From positions 62,001 to 126,000 of the forward strand of contig OZ025668.1 in NCBI GenBank assembly GCA_964019335.1: a DNA stretch of 64,000 bases. Direction: 5' to 3'. Of the stretch, positions 29,801 to 41,500 are shown one piece after another. The translations under genes and the position numbers were made by a program. The notes below the pieces were generated by a model that saw only the letters and a program-made list of their open reading frames with translations, was not told the origin of the DNA and searched no databases. The stretch is from Diplonema japonicum (Eukaryota > Euglenozoa > Diplonemea > Diplonemida > Diplonemidae). Each line of letters opens with the position of its first letter. Within the stretch, counting starts at the first letter, position 1.

Positions 29801-31169
29801 GATCTGTCTTCCCTTTCACGCTGATCATCTCGCGTTGCCGGATGTGAATGCGCGGCGACTCGTTCGCAACTACCTCGTCAACAACAATGGTGCTTTCCCC
29901 ATTGCTCGCCGTCTCCCCGTACGTCATCAGCCTGCTGCTCACGTTCACCGCATCACCCAGTACTGTATACTCCGCCCGGAAGGAGTTCCCCACCTCTCCA
30001 CAGTACACCTTGTCTTTGCAGATACCGGCAACTACCTGCGTGTCAAACTTGCGAATCACTTCCATAGCGCAGTGGCAGGCCCGCTCGCAATTGTCGGAGT
30101 GGGTGTAGAATGGTAGCCCAAAGCACACCAGCGCCACGATGCCCTTGTCGTCGACCATCAGCTTGTTGAAGACACCGCCGAATTTGGAAACACTTCTTTC
30201 AAGTGCGGACCCCAAGATAGCTAGCGACTCGGGTGTCTCGAAGCCTTTGAATGACATGAACATGACGACCACGCTGCGCACCTCGCTGCGAGATTGCTTG
30301 AGAGCTACTTTGAAGACGAGGCGCTGGAGGGGGTCGGGGGTGGGGCTGTGCGTGGGCGAGGCGGGGAACGATGAAGAGCTGTCAGACGACTGTGAGGTAG
30401 GCGTAACAATCGTGGGGTGTGTGGGAGGAGGGGTGATAGAGAGGTAGGAAGGCGTCGGCGAGGCGGGAGAGAAGGAAGGCGAGGTGGGGACGGGAACGAC
30501 AGGTGACGGGAACGGCGGGCTGACCAGACCACACTGAATGTCGAAAGCGAAAGAGCTGAGATCCGATGCAAAATGGGGGTGGATGTAGAGCTGGTTTGGG
30601 TCCGCCTTCTCACAGCATGACCACGCGTGGGAGCAGGCCTCTCCACAGACAACAGAGTGCCATTGTGATCTCTTGCTTCCGAAGAGAACGCGGTGTATCT
30701 TGCCTTTACCGACACCAGTTCGAAGAGATGGTGTGATATGCAGCTTGCCGATGGAGAGAGAGACGGTTGCGGCTTCCTTACACATGGCTACAGCGCATTC
30801 GACGCAAGACTTAGAGGAGCTGGGGTTCGTGAAGACAGAGAGGATGGCATCGCCACTGAACTGTATCACATCACCGCCGAAGGACTTGATTGTTAAGAGC
30901 AGCTTGTCGAAGAAGGTGTTAAGCACCACGCTGATCAACTCAGCACCCTGTGACGCACCCCCCGAAGAGAGGCTCTCTGTCAGTGAGGTGAACCCCACGA
31001 TGTCACAGTACATAGCCGCCCCGTGCACTGTAGAGATGTGTTCCTCGATGCCCTTCCCCTTCCTCACATGGTCCAACACCCATCGTGGGACGTAGTTGGA
31101 GACATCGCGTGTTTCCCTTACCTCCCGTGTCGTTCGTTGTTTGTGACCTTTCTCCCATATTCTATTCAT
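26814..31169 (-). CDS. Soluble adenylyl cyclase (ADCY10)-like protein
   Basis: 1451 aa with soluble-adenylyl-cyclase architecture: two class III cyclase domains followed by an STAND/AAA-type NTPase module and a long helical C-terminus. It is expected to convert ATP to cAMP, in animals under bicarbonate/calcium control and often in cilia. Cyclase domain 1 (about 45-200) has both metal aspartates, YCDIVGFT (D56) and FSGDAIL (D107). The residue corresponding to the adenine-selecting lysine of mammalian sAC reads Gln (VIQF). Domain 2 (about 300-415) lacks the first metal Asp (VMFMSFKGFE) but keeps YTVLGDAVNVSSR, so one composite active site is predicted. A Ser/Pro/Thr-rich insert separates the domains. 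Walker A GGRGMGKTT lies near 585 and Walker B VVIVVDDID near 697. The ATG at 31169 follows CTACTAAG by 7 nt; an in-frame ATG 24 codons upstream is less likely. No signal peptide. Confidence 0.85.
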   Translation of the reverse strand: MNRIWEKGHKQRTTREVRETRDVSNYVPRWVLDHVRKGKGIEEHISTVHGAAMYCDIVGFTSLTESLSSGGASQGAELISVVLNTFFDKLLLTIKSFGGDVIQFSGDAILSVFTNPSSSKSCVECAVAMCKEAATVSLSIGKLHITPSLRTGVGKGKIHRVLFGSKRSQWHSVVCGEACSHAWSCCEKADPNQLYIHPHFASDLSSFAFDIQCGLVSPPFPSPVVPVPTSPSFSPASPTPSYLSITPPPTHPTIVTPTSQSSDSSSSFPASPTHSPTPDPLQRLVFKVALKQSRSEVRSVVVMFMSFKGFETPESLAILGSALERSVSKFGGVFNKLMVDDKGIVALVCFGLPFYTHSDNCERACHCAMEVIRKFDTQVVAGICKDKVYCGEVGNSFRAEYTVLGDAVNVSSRLMTYGETASNGESTIVVDEVVANESPRIHIRQREMISVKGKTDLIFAGTVDLSTGNSSGSEDDLAINPSILRSVPSIKSVVSSGSLGSRTSRSSRTSRAWKKMRSSFKFINEVKSVTESYVSIGVSNTLVVGRETAKRSLKEFVRNLFFSSAVVPGMSGTLPSMHLFVVKGGRGMGKTTLLSYFCECLQKDKIAHIKLLPRQTMSDIPNYGVIHVTKRISNEVGDKDWMVQLITTSDFSRVVKKALLAPSPDEAYLIPPEVVEKIIIMVVTAYAHKTNNSIVVIVVDDIDAMDDVTVKALLASLQAFNTNEGIMMGLVCSHVEEYKPFAIAQQNDGLMKSVSLTLSEDDNNGTLKILHSMNPLVAVLNRFTHDECVNLCKACLNADSIEDILLDLVKRYCDGCPMIITQALDSLLAEGIIAVNGDLSAEVLQTDADFDKILSSMSTIESVAIGTLDKLKAEVSPLSLEIMKIGCVVGKPFEFRLISAILNVTNNAHSDEVENTIRLLERRNVFHKCDDERFHTFTLHALSLTLYSNMLSSEKCENHFRIGQAMEDLWHELDHITPADVARHYEYGGYPTGAARWSVKAGTYLTTKGEYKTAERYIQKAIMFETQSEDAGLEGLRLDDIRWQLTQLYVLLGSFTKSVKQAAHLLGLSELGIVSDAIMERDVRRRSRRMLGFTCCFGSSNDKYYALESNECIKGYHSIVDMGIITNQLALIFKGGGRLIQDVKRSRSKPDLKAIDNVLRLVEGVKVVLDYNDVVACPSLPSLLLLLHLGLDSETMRDFVRSPLEFVGLRRGNERARMMAPAYAATVCILMGNEAGTAAVLRKNSEVLRKQGCEHGHLTCLALYYMREVVFESENDERVLGEPPQELMDRTNKDDTLLEFICCVGRATSVSNHEAIACIDKIIEIQHEMWFTPVALPALIHFVWVVILLQHKGDIMSSWALDILQNYVTPHLKALSFNKHMGPVLQLTKAAIRFINRKDVNPSSLSSQGTMPLVTHYILSAICLWYPTSANQYTCSTHARQYSFRITSYDD

Positions 31170-31970
31170 GGAAGGCCTTAGTAGATATGGTTTATTTCGG
31201 GAAAGTAAAATGTGACACGGCTTGAGAAGAAATAAAATCATCTCCCAAGACTAGAAATAACTACATACTAAACTGAGTGGCAGAGAAGAAACAATTTTTT
31301 TTTTTCTTGTAATTTTACAATCGAAAAGTAGAACAAAAAAAGATTAAACCTACAACTACACATAAACAAAGCAGATAAAAGAAAGGCAAAAAAAAAAAAA
31401 ATAGGGGGAAAGAGAGAGAGAAAAAGAACCCTGGGTAATTATAATCTTGTTTTTGCTGTAGTCAAAAAAACTGGCAGGGGGAGGAAAAAGTGGGGCCTTT
31501 TCGGTTTTCTTCATAAAGGGCTTAGAATTCTTTGTGAGTGTGTGGGCACTGGCCAGTACAATACAGCATAAGCACATTTAAAGGGGGGGGAAGTCATTAC
31601 AAAACAAAACAGAGAAAGGGAGGAAGGAATAAATAAAGTTCTTTATAACCTTCCTTGTATTGACACAGAGGATTGATAGATTATCTTGAAAAAAGATTTC
31701 CTTTTATTTTTCTTCTTTTTTCTGTATCTCCATTTCCTGTCCAAAAAAAAACTCTTTTTTCCTTTTTCTTTTTTCCTTCTTTCTTTCATTTCTTTTTTTT
31801 CTCTGCACTCCAGTTTTCTCCTGTTTCCTTTTTCTTCTTTTTTTGTTCACTCCCTTCCCATTCCTAGGGCAGGAAGGTAGCTGATCAATGTACATTCTTT
31901 CCAACAATACATTGAAAAAAACGTGCATCTCCCCAGGAAGAGAATCCCGGAGTGGGGTGCTGTAGAGTTT
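31170..31970. other. Spacer upstream of the cyclase gene
   Basis: About 800 nt of A/T-rich DNA, with T/C tracts near 31690-31860. A minus-strand frame at 31356-31577 (KNSKPFMKKTEKAPLFPPPA) has some coding-like composition but ends in homopolymer-derived residues, so I do not call it. Confidence 0.55.
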
Positions 31971-34900
31971 TCAACCCCCACTTCTTGCTACGGACTGTGC
32001 CTCCCAGCCTCCCGGGGGACGTATGTCCCTATATGAGATACCCCTGCAGTGTCTGATGTTGTATTCTTGTGCATACCTTGACCCCGTCCCGTCCATCCAG
32101 TCTACATCCCAACAGCCATCTTGGTCGCAGTTGCTGCTGTTGATCTTTGCAGGAAACCATTGTCCTGAATAGAGCACCTCCACAGAGTCATTCAGACCCC
32201 ATTGCTGTCATGAGTAAGGTAGACGTAGAAAAAACATACTTTAAAGGGCACTGACACATCGCTCCCCATCCCTGAGCCTGACCCTACACCTGACCCTTCC
32301 CTGTCATCGTAAGTGTCCATCTCTGCTTTCTGCCGTTCCAGTTGATTGATCTCTTCTTGCAGCTGCCTTGCTTTCACTCCCTCTGCTAAGCTTGTGCTAG
32401 GCTCTCTGCCGTCCCTCCTCCACGACCCTTGCGACTCCTGGTAGCGTGACCTATCATCGTAATGCGACCTCGTGTCGCCGTACTGGCTCATTTCCATGTC
32501 GTTCTCTTTGTACTCCTCGCGTGTCGTCTCCTTCTCCTTTTTCCTTGTGCAGAACAGCAGCAAGGCGATTGCAGCACACACCAGCAGCACCGCAATAACA
32601 AGCAACACAATAGCCCACCACGGGAACGAGGACCCATCGTCGTTGGAGTTGTTCTGCACCGTCACAGGTGTGCCGCCTTGTGTAGCACCACCGGCCAGAG
32701 AATCGGGGACCGCTACTTGGAGGTTACTCGCAGCAGCTGATGTCAGTGTGAGGGGGAACTCAGGCTTACCTGTGTACACGGGGCCCTGCTTCAACTCATT
32801 TTGTTCCAAAGCTAATCGCAGGTTGCGGATGTCCTCATCGACTAGCGGCACTGTGTTGTCGGCAACAATGATGTCCACCACCTCTGGCTGCTGCACTTGC
32901 AGAACGGCGGCGTCCCTGCCCGTCTTCCAGCTCACCTGAGGCCTGAAGCAGTTGTTAGAGTTGACAGGACACATCAACGTCACAACAAGCTCCGCGACGC
33001 CGGACGTGAAGCGCCCGTAGCTGAGGGACAGCTTCTTCTCCAAGGAAATAACAAACGCGCTCTCCTCTGTCGAGCTGGACAGTACCTGGTTGGGTATCAC
33101 TGTCATGCGCACCCTCTTCCACGGCCTGTTGGGAACGCTCACAGTGGACTGCGTGGAGGGCGCACAGCCCGAGATCAAGAAGTTTCCGCCGTTCGTAATA
33201 CAGGTAACGACGGGGGTGCCTGTGTAACCTGCAGCACAAGTCACGCCGCAAGTCGAGGTTTTTGTGCAAGCGGGGTTGGTGAAGGCGTAGCCTGCCACGC
33301 TGCTTGGTGCTTGGCACGTGTTCTCCACACACCCCTGCATGAGGAACGAGCCTTTGTCTGTGGCACAAGTTATGGTGGGCACAGACACTTGTGTGTAACC
33401 CGAAGCACAAGTAACAGCACCGCACGACTGGACAGTGGTGCATGAAAGGCCGCCCTGCAACACGTAACCAACGTATTGTGAGGCAGGAGGGTTGCATTGG
33501 TTGGCAATGCACCCTGCCAATACCACCGTAGATCCCGTGCACGTAGCGCTTGCAACACCGTTGTATCCAGAAGCACACGACACCGTGCCGCACTGTGACA
33601 ACGTCGTGCACTGTGCGCCGCCTGAGAAGAGGTACCCAGGAAGCTTGGGCACAATGCACGTATTCACATTAGTACACGTGTAACCTGAAATAGTCGCAGC
33701 AGCTGCCTGGTTTGTGCACGTCACAACTGCATTTCCACTGCAAGAGTAGCCTGCGACTGCCGCCATGAATTGAGTGACATCTTGCCCCGTGGTCAACTGC
33801 TGTCCCGCGGTAATAGTAGTAGTAGCACCATTTGGTGGAGTAGCACCACTGTTGCAGGCAATAGCCGTGCACTGCATACCCGTGACAGTAGCTACAGCGT
33901 TACCTACGTGGCACAAAACAACCGGGGTGCCGGTGCAAGTGTATCCGCTTAGGGGGGTGAGGCTCGATCCCAGCGTGTCACCAGTAGTAACGGAGCTGGG
34001 GTTGCCGATCAGGGTCATGAATACTGGCGCCTGCACGCTGCTGCAGACGTTTGGTGTGCATGTGTACCCGGTCGTGGTGGCCTGCCCAAGCTGAGCATTG
34101 CACACTGCCATCGCCGTACCAGTGCAAACGTATCCAGCAGCGGCAGAGACGAAGCTCGACACAATGTCACCTGTGCTGAATACGTTCGATTGTCCAACAA
34201 CGGTAGCGCCAGCAGGCGCTGCTATACTGAAGCATTGGTTGGAGATACAGCTGTAACCCGAAACCTCGGAAGGTGCTTGGCCAGTGACCCTGCAAAGAGC
34301 TAGGGGTGATCCGTGACATGAGTAACCAGGTTGGCTTGTCAGAAGAGACGTCAAGCTACTTCCTGTCGCCAGGCTGCTGGGGGTGTTTGATGATGCAGTC
34401 GACCCAAGAGGCACCGTCAAACCACCAGAGCAGGTGTTGCCTGAGCACGTGTACCCAGCCACAGTCGCAGTGCCCCCGCTGCACACTGCCGTGGGTGTAC
34501 CAGTGCAGGTATAACCTAGCATTGTCTGCAACCTGTTCAAGACATTGTCGCCATTGCTAATGGCACCTTGGCCTGTCACTGTAGTGCCGACTGGTGCCGT
34601 CAATGATGCACACTGACCACTCGTGTAACACGTGTATCCAGACGCTGTAACTGTACCCGGGCCAGTAGTATCACAACGTGCGATGGCTGCATTAACGCAC
34701 ATGTAGCCTGCCGCTGCATTAAGGAGGCTAGTGATATCCATCCCTGAGGTGATGACACTCGGAACCTGAGCCCCTGAGAGCACCGAGCCTGCTGGTAAAC
34801 TGATTCCGCCAGAGCATGAGTTGGGTGTGCAAGTGTAACCTGAAACGGTTGCTACGCCATTAGGAGAGGAACACAAAGCTGTTGCAGTACCCGTGCACAC

Positions 34901-37900
34901 GTAACCTACCGGTGATAACCTGTTCGTGACAACCTCTCCGCTTGTGACGGGGCCTTGCGACGTTACAATAGTTCCGACGGGTGCAGCGAAGGAAGAGCAC
35001 TGGTTAGTGCCAATGCACTGGTAGCCCTGTACATTCACCTTTCCTGAACCGCTCACAGAACAGCTCGCTACAGCCGTATTTACACAAGTATAGCTTGCCT
35101 GCGCTACAAGCAAAGACGTAATATCTGTACCAGAGACGATGGGACTCGGTACGGCAACACCAGACAGACTCGCACCAGCTGGAACGTTTATCCCTCCAGT
35201 GCACGAGTTAGGTGTGCACGAGTAGCTGCCAGTGACAACAGCAGAGCTGCTCCCCGACGGGCAAGAAGCAATAGCCGTTCCGCTGCAGATGTAGCCAAGT
35301 GCCTGCTGCAAATTAGCAGTGATGTCAGTTCCAGTACTTGCACCTGTCTGCAACACAACGACAGCACCCGTAGGTGCAGTTATCGAGGTGCACGTTGGTG
35401 TTGTTGTAGAGACACATGTGAATCCAGATACTGTAGCAACACCACCCGCACTACCACAGATCGCGACAGCAGTACCACTGCACGTGAAACCTGCTTGAGC
35501 TGTCAATCTGGTTGTCACTCCTGCACCGTTCATAACAGCACCTTGAGTGCTCACCACAGCCCCTGCAGGCGCAGAGAGAGAGTTGCACTGCACAGTACCA
35601 GATGTGCATGTGTATCCAATAACTGTCACGGCACTGGCTCCTGTTGCAGCACATTGCGCAGTGGCTGTGGTGGTGCACGTGAACCCAGCTGCAGGTGTGA
35701 GAAGACTCAAGATGTTTGCACCTGTCGAAATCGAAGCAGGCACTGCAACCCCAGACAGGGCAGCACCTGCAGGGACGACGATTCCCCCTGAGCATGCATT
35801 AGGACTGCACGTGTACCCCGACACTGAAGCAACACCACCACTAACTGTACATTGAGCCACTCCTGTACCGCTGCACACGTAGCCCGGTGCATTCTGCAGT
35901 CTGCTTGTCACCACCTGGCCATGCGTGACGGTGCCCTGGTTGCTAACGAGAGCACCTACTGGCGGGGTGATTGAACCACACTGCTGTGCTGCTGTTTGTG
36001 AACACGTGTATCCTGTCACGATGACCTGGCTTGCACCTCCGCTCGTACATTGCGCAATAGCTTGATTGATGCATGTGAATCCAGATGCTGGTGAGAGGAG
36101 CGACGTAATATCAGTACCTGTTGCGATCGCAGCAGGGACTGAAACGCCTGAGAGCACTGCACCTGTAGGAAGCTGGATGCCTCCACTGCACGCCATCGGT
36201 GTGCATGTGTACCCTGTCGTCGTCGCCACGCCATTATTGGTAGAGCACACTGCACTTGCAGTTCCCGTGCACGAGAAGCCCACAACCGCTTGGAGATTTG
36301 CAGTCACAACATCACCCGTTCGAGGCATCACCTGAGTGACTACGGTGGCGCCATTGGGTGCTTGCAAGGAATTGCAAGCCAATTGGCTTGTGCACGTGTA
36401 GCCGGTCACTGACGCAGCACCGTTAGCCACGGTACAGAGAGCACTTGCAACACCCGTGCAGGTGTAGCCGCTCTGAACTTGCAAGTTGGTTACACTATCG
36501 CCTGTCTTGGTGGCCACCTGGTTTATAACTACGGTTCCAGTCGGAGCTGTGATCGAAGTGCACTGAATTGCAACACACGAATAACCAGTGACAGATACGG
36601 GGTTGGCACCCGGAATAGAGCATAAAGCCACAGGAGTGCCTGTGCATGAGTAACCATTCATGGGTGACAATACAGAAATAACTGTCCCCGTTGCGATAGA
36701 TACAGGGGGGGTGCCACTCACCGAGCCTGTTGGGGCTGTGATCCCGCCTGTGCAGGTGTTGATGTTACAGGTGTAGCCTGTTGTTGTAGCCACGCCACTT
36801 CCTCCGCAAACTGCAAGTGCGGTGCCAACACAAGTATACCCTGGAGATGCTTGAAGTCGTGAAGTGACATCTGCATTCGGGCTCACTGCACCTTGAGTGA
36901 TTACTACGGCACCTGAAGGGGCAGCAAGAGAGGAACATTGACCAGGGATCACGCAAGTATAGCCTGACACGGTTGCAGCACCAGCGCCAGATGTAGGGCA
37001 TGTAGCTGTGGCTGTACCGGTACAAGTGTATCCAGCAAGAGGACCAAGTACTCCAGTTACGATGGTCCCCGTCACAATTGGCGAAGGAGCCGTGCCCACA
37101 AGTGTAGCACCTGTGGGCAACGTTAAAGCACCTGTGCAACTGTTAGCATTACAAGCGTAACCCGTAACAGTGGCAGCACCGTTTGGAGCACCACACGAAG
37201 CTATACCTGTGCCTGTGCAAGTGAAACCTGAAACTGGTACTAAGTTTGATGTGACAACGTCGCCAGTCCGGGCAGCCACCTGTGTTGCAACAGAAGTGCC
37301 CGCGGGAGCCGTGATGGAGCTGCACAAATGCCCGACACACGTGTAGCCTGTCACAGTTGCAACACCACCTGCGGCTGTACAGACAGCTGAGGCTGTCCCC
37401 GTACACGTGTAACCCGCCATCTGCTGCAGATTTGTTGTTACAATGTCATTGGTTCTTGCAGCAACTTGTGTAATAACCGTTGCGCCCACCGGTGCCTGAA
37501 TAGTTGAACACTGAGGAGCAGAACACGTGTATCCGGTAACTGTGACAGCCGATCCGCCTGTCGCAGAACACAGAGCTGACGGAGTTCCTGTGCACGAAAA
37601 TCCTGCACTAGGTGTCAAATAAGCCGTCAAAATAGTACCCGTTGTGATCGAGGCCGGCAGCACCCCAGTAACCGTTGACCCAGCTGGTGCAGTGATGCCA
37701 CCTGTGCATGCATTTGGTGTGCAAGTGTACCCAGTGGTCGTGGCAACACCATTCGCCGCTGGACACGAAGCTGTTGCGGTACCTACGCACGTGTACCCAG
37801 GTGCTGCTAGAAGGTTTGCAGTCACAACATCACCAGTTCGAGGAGTCGCTGCGGTGGCTACCGTTGCACCAGTGGGTGCTTGCAGGGAAGCACACTGCAC

Positions 37901-40900
37901 TGAATTGCATGTGTACCCAGTCACTGTGGCAGCTCCACCAGCAGTATTGCAGACAGCTGTTGCTGTACCAGTGCATGTGAATCCGGTCAGCGGTGCCAAG
38001 TTAGCAGTAACTATAGTCCCTGTCTGAGTGACAGCCTGCGTTGCAACAGCAGCCCCTGCTGGCGCCGTGATGGAGGTGCACTGGATAAGGGCACAAGTGA
38101 AGCCAGTGACAGTGACGGGATTGGCGCCAACAGCATTACAGAGAGCTGTAGCAGTGCCTGTGCACGAAAAACCAGCATTCGGAGTCAAGGATGCAGTCAC
38201 AATAGAGCCAGTTGTGATGGACCCAACAGCTCCCGCGGTTGAGCCTGCTGGAGCAGTGATGCCACCTGTGCATGCATTTGGTGTGCAAGTGTACCCTGTG
38301 GTTGTGGCAACACCGTTCGCTGTTGTACACAGAGCTGTGGCAGTGCCTGTGCACGTGTAGCCTGCCTGAGCTGCGAGGTTCGCAGTAACAATAGTTCCAG
38401 TTGTCGCGGTAGTCTGAGTGGCGACAATGGCCCCAGTTGGAGCTGCAATAGTGGCACATGTTACTGATGAGCAGACGTACCCACTGACAGTTGCAGCACC
38501 TCCTGCAGTCAAACACGTGGTTGTGGCAGTGCCCGTGCACGTAAAGCCTGCACTAGGCTGGAGGTTCGCGGTAACCACAGTACCTGTTGTTGTGGCCTGC
38601 TGTGTTGCGACAGTGGCGCCTGCTGGTGCTGTAATTGAATTGCAGGTATTGGCATTGCATGTGTACCCAGTCACTGTGGCAGCTCCACCAGCAGTGTTGC
38701 AGAGTGCTGAAGCAGTGCCAGTGCATGTGAATCCACTCAGTGGCTGCAGATTTCCCGTAACTATAGTCCCTGTCTGAGTAGCGGCCTGAGTGGCAACAGA
38801 AGCGCCCGACGGCGCCGTGATGGAATTACATTGAACCGGTGCACAAGTATAACCAGTAATAGTAACCGGATTGGCGCCAACAACACTACAGAGAGCTGTA
38901 GCAGTGCCTGTGCACGAAAAACCAGCATTCGGAGTCAAGGATGCAGTCACAATAGAGCCAGTTGTGATGGACCCAACAGCTCCCGCGGTTGAGCCTGCTG
39001 GAGCAGTGATGCCACCTGTGCATGCATTTGGTGTGCAAGTGTACCCTGTGGTCGTGGCAACACCGTTCGCCGCTGGACACGAAGCTGTTGCGGTACCTAC
39101 GCACGTGTACCCAGGTGCTGCTAGAAGGTTTGCAGTCACAACATCACCAGTTCGAGGAGTCGCTGCGGTGGCTACCGTTGCACCAGTGGGTGCTTGCAGG
39201 GAAGCACACTGCACTGAATTGCATGTGTACCCAGTCACTGTGGCAGCTCCACCAGCAGTATTGCAGACAGCTGTTGCTGTACCAGTGCATGTGAATCCGG
39301 TCAGCGGTGCCAGGTTGGCTGTGATGACACTTCCAGTTTGTGTTGCGACTTGTGTTGCAACAGCAGCCCCTGCTGGCGCCGTGATGGAGGTGCACTGAAT
39401 TGGGGCACAAGTGAAGCCAGTGACAGTGACGGGATTGGCGCCAACAGCATTACAGAGAGCTGTAGCAGTGCCTGTGCACGAAAAACCAGCATTCGGAGTC
39501 AAGGATGCAGTCACAATAGAGCCAGTTGTGATGGACCCAACAGCTCCCGCGGTTGAGCCTGCTGGAGCAGTGATGCCACCTGTGCATGCATTTGGTGTGC
39601 AAGTGTACCCTGTGGTTGTGGCAACACCGTTCGCTGTTGTACACAGAGCTGTGGCAGTGCCTGTGCACGTGTAGCCTGCTTGAGCTGCGAGGTTCGCAGT
39701 AACAATGCTCCCAGTCGATGCTGCTTGTTGTGTGGCCACTGTGGCACCCGTTGGTGCCTGGATGCTAGCGCATTGAACTGCTGCACACGTGTATCCGGTG
39801 GTCGTTGCTACGCCATTAGCAGTGCCGCACATTGCTGTAGCAACCCCGGTACACGTATAGCCTGCCTGAGCTGCGAGGTTGATGGTCACAATGGTACCTG
39901 TAGTGGCCGCGACCTGCGACTGCACGACACCTCCAGCCGGTGCTGAAATGGAAGCACACTGCAAGGCCGCACAAGAGTAACCGGTCACGGAAGCCTGATT
40001 GGCACCCCCTGTGAAGCACACCGCAGTGGCTGTACCAGTGCACGTGTATCCTGGCAAACCTGTCAGAAAGCCGGTTACCACGGTACCGGATGTGACGGCG
40101 CCGGGGGTCCCGACGACCTGCGACCCTGTGGGAGGTGTGATGCCCGTGGTGCAGGTGTTCGCTGTGCACGTGTAACCTTGAACAACAGCGGCAGTGCCTG
40201 CAGTGGTGCACAAAGCGGTGGAAGTACCAGTACATGTATAACCAGCTTGTGTCTGAAGGTTCACAGGGTCACCTGTTTGGTACGCACCTTGTGTGACCAC
40301 GGTGGAGCCGGTCGGTGCGGTGACGGACGTGCAAGTGAGGCCGGTGCACGTGTACCCAGTTGCTGTTGCAGCATTGGCACCTACTACGGAGCAGAGACCG
40401 AGAGCAGTGCCAGTGCACGAGTAGCCAGATGCAGCTGTGATGTAAGACGAGACGTCGAGGTTAGTGGCGATGGACGGAGGGAGGGCGACACCAGAGAGGG
40501 TGGCACCGTTGGGCGGTGTGAAGCCGCCTGTGCAAGCGTTAGCGCTGCACGAGTAGCCTGTTGGAGTGACTGTGTTTGCACCGGCTGTGGCACACAGAGC
40601 AACGGGTGTCCCAATACATGTGAACCCGGCCTGCTGAGTGAGAAAGAGAGCGATGTTAGTGGCAGTGGCGATAGTAGCAGGGGGTGTCCCTGTGACTTGC
40701 GATCCTGCAATCGGGGCGATGCCTCCGGTGCAACTGTTCGGAGTGCAGGTGGCTGCGTTGGCATCGTAGTTGTTCCCTGCGGTACATGTCACAGCAAACC
40801 CAGCACCAGCTGTGTACCCGGCATTGCAAGTGTACGTACAAATCTGCCCAGTAGTTAAGCTATTGCAGGCGGTGAACCCAGCGGCAGTGGACCCCGCCGG

Positions 40901-40978
40901 AGTGGTCCCAGCAAGAGGCCCATTCGTGCATGCAAGCACACACTCCAATATACACAAAAATAGTAACCACCCAACCAT
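31971..40978 (-). CDS. Giant single-pass surface protein with about 40 sushi-like repeats and a Tudor/SH3-like cytoplasmic tail
   Basis: 2979 aa in three exons; introns at 32205-32239 (35 nt, GTATGT...GACAG) and 32044-32076 (33 nt, GTATGC...TGCAG). The start MVGWLLFLCILECVLA is a signal peptide, with TCACAG ending 8 nt before the ATG. Residues about 27-2440 are about 40 Cys-repeats of 55-60 aa, rich in Thr, Ala and Gly, built on APxGAxVxTQ, TGxxVTANL and GYTCTGTATAxC, then VTGYTC. They recall CCP/sushi modules without the conserved Trp. Three longer Cys units (GY...C...CGxVTCASGY) and a membrane-proximal domain follow, then a TM at about 2775-2800 (IVLLVIAVLLVCAAIALLLF) and stop-transfer CTRKK. 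The tail has a short coiled coil, and splicing adds DSVEVLYSGQWFPAKI...DVDWMDG, a Tudor/SH3-like barrel. Likely an adhesin or glycocalyx receptor. Confidence 0.8.
37685..39715 (-). repeat. Internal 1314-bp tandem duplication in the sushi-repeat gene
   Basis: Sequence from about 37685 to 38400 recurs, nearly identical, from about 39000 to 39715, an offset of 1314 bp (438 codons, frame preserved). A further copy of part of the unit begins near 38946. Sequence identity is far higher than between ordinary repeats in the same protein, so the duplication is recent. Confidence 0.75.
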
Positions 40979-41500
40979 AATCACACTGTGAGCATTAAGA
41001 AGAAGGCATAGGAATACTATAAGGGGGAAAAGGTATAAGAGAAATAAAAAAACAACTCTGCACGAAGGGGGAAAAGAGGAAAAGGGGAAATAGAAAAAAA
41101 TAAGAAAAGAAGGGAGAGAAGGGGGGGGGAAAGAATGAAAGCACCACTTAATGTTGTTGCTCTTATTTTTCTCTTCTCCCTTTGAAAGTCTTCCTTCTTC
41201 ATAACTGGGTGATGGGAGAAGACAAATGGAAGGGGGGCACGAGAGAAAAAAAAAAAGAACAGGGAAGAAAAAAAACGCTTTCTTTCTTCTTTTTTTAAAT
41301 CCCTTTTTCTTTATAAATTCCTTTGTAGTCACCCATCTTTCTGTTTCTTAATATTTCTTTTTTTTTTTTTTAGTGTATCCTTCTTTTTCTTTTTTTCAGT
41401 TCTAATGGTACGACGGCGGGGAGAAGAAGAAAAAAAAAGGGGGGGCGGGGGGGATGAAATGGGACTTAAGAAAAAAAAAAGAAAACAAAAGAGGAGGCTC
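40979..41500. other. Spacer between the calpain and sushi-repeat genes
   Basis: A/G- and T-rich low-complexity DNA. The minus-strand frame of the sushi-repeat protein is open through most of it, but the encoded residues are Phe/Pro/Lys-rich homopolymer products and the signal-peptide ATG at 40978 is the credible start. Confidence 0.6.

Noticed and set aside
32462-40991. Many plus-strand ORFs of 60-230 codons opposite the sushi-repeat gene
   Set aside because: Val/Ala/His/Cys-rich shadows of the repetitive minus-strand gene; they change frame with the repeats and show no domain.
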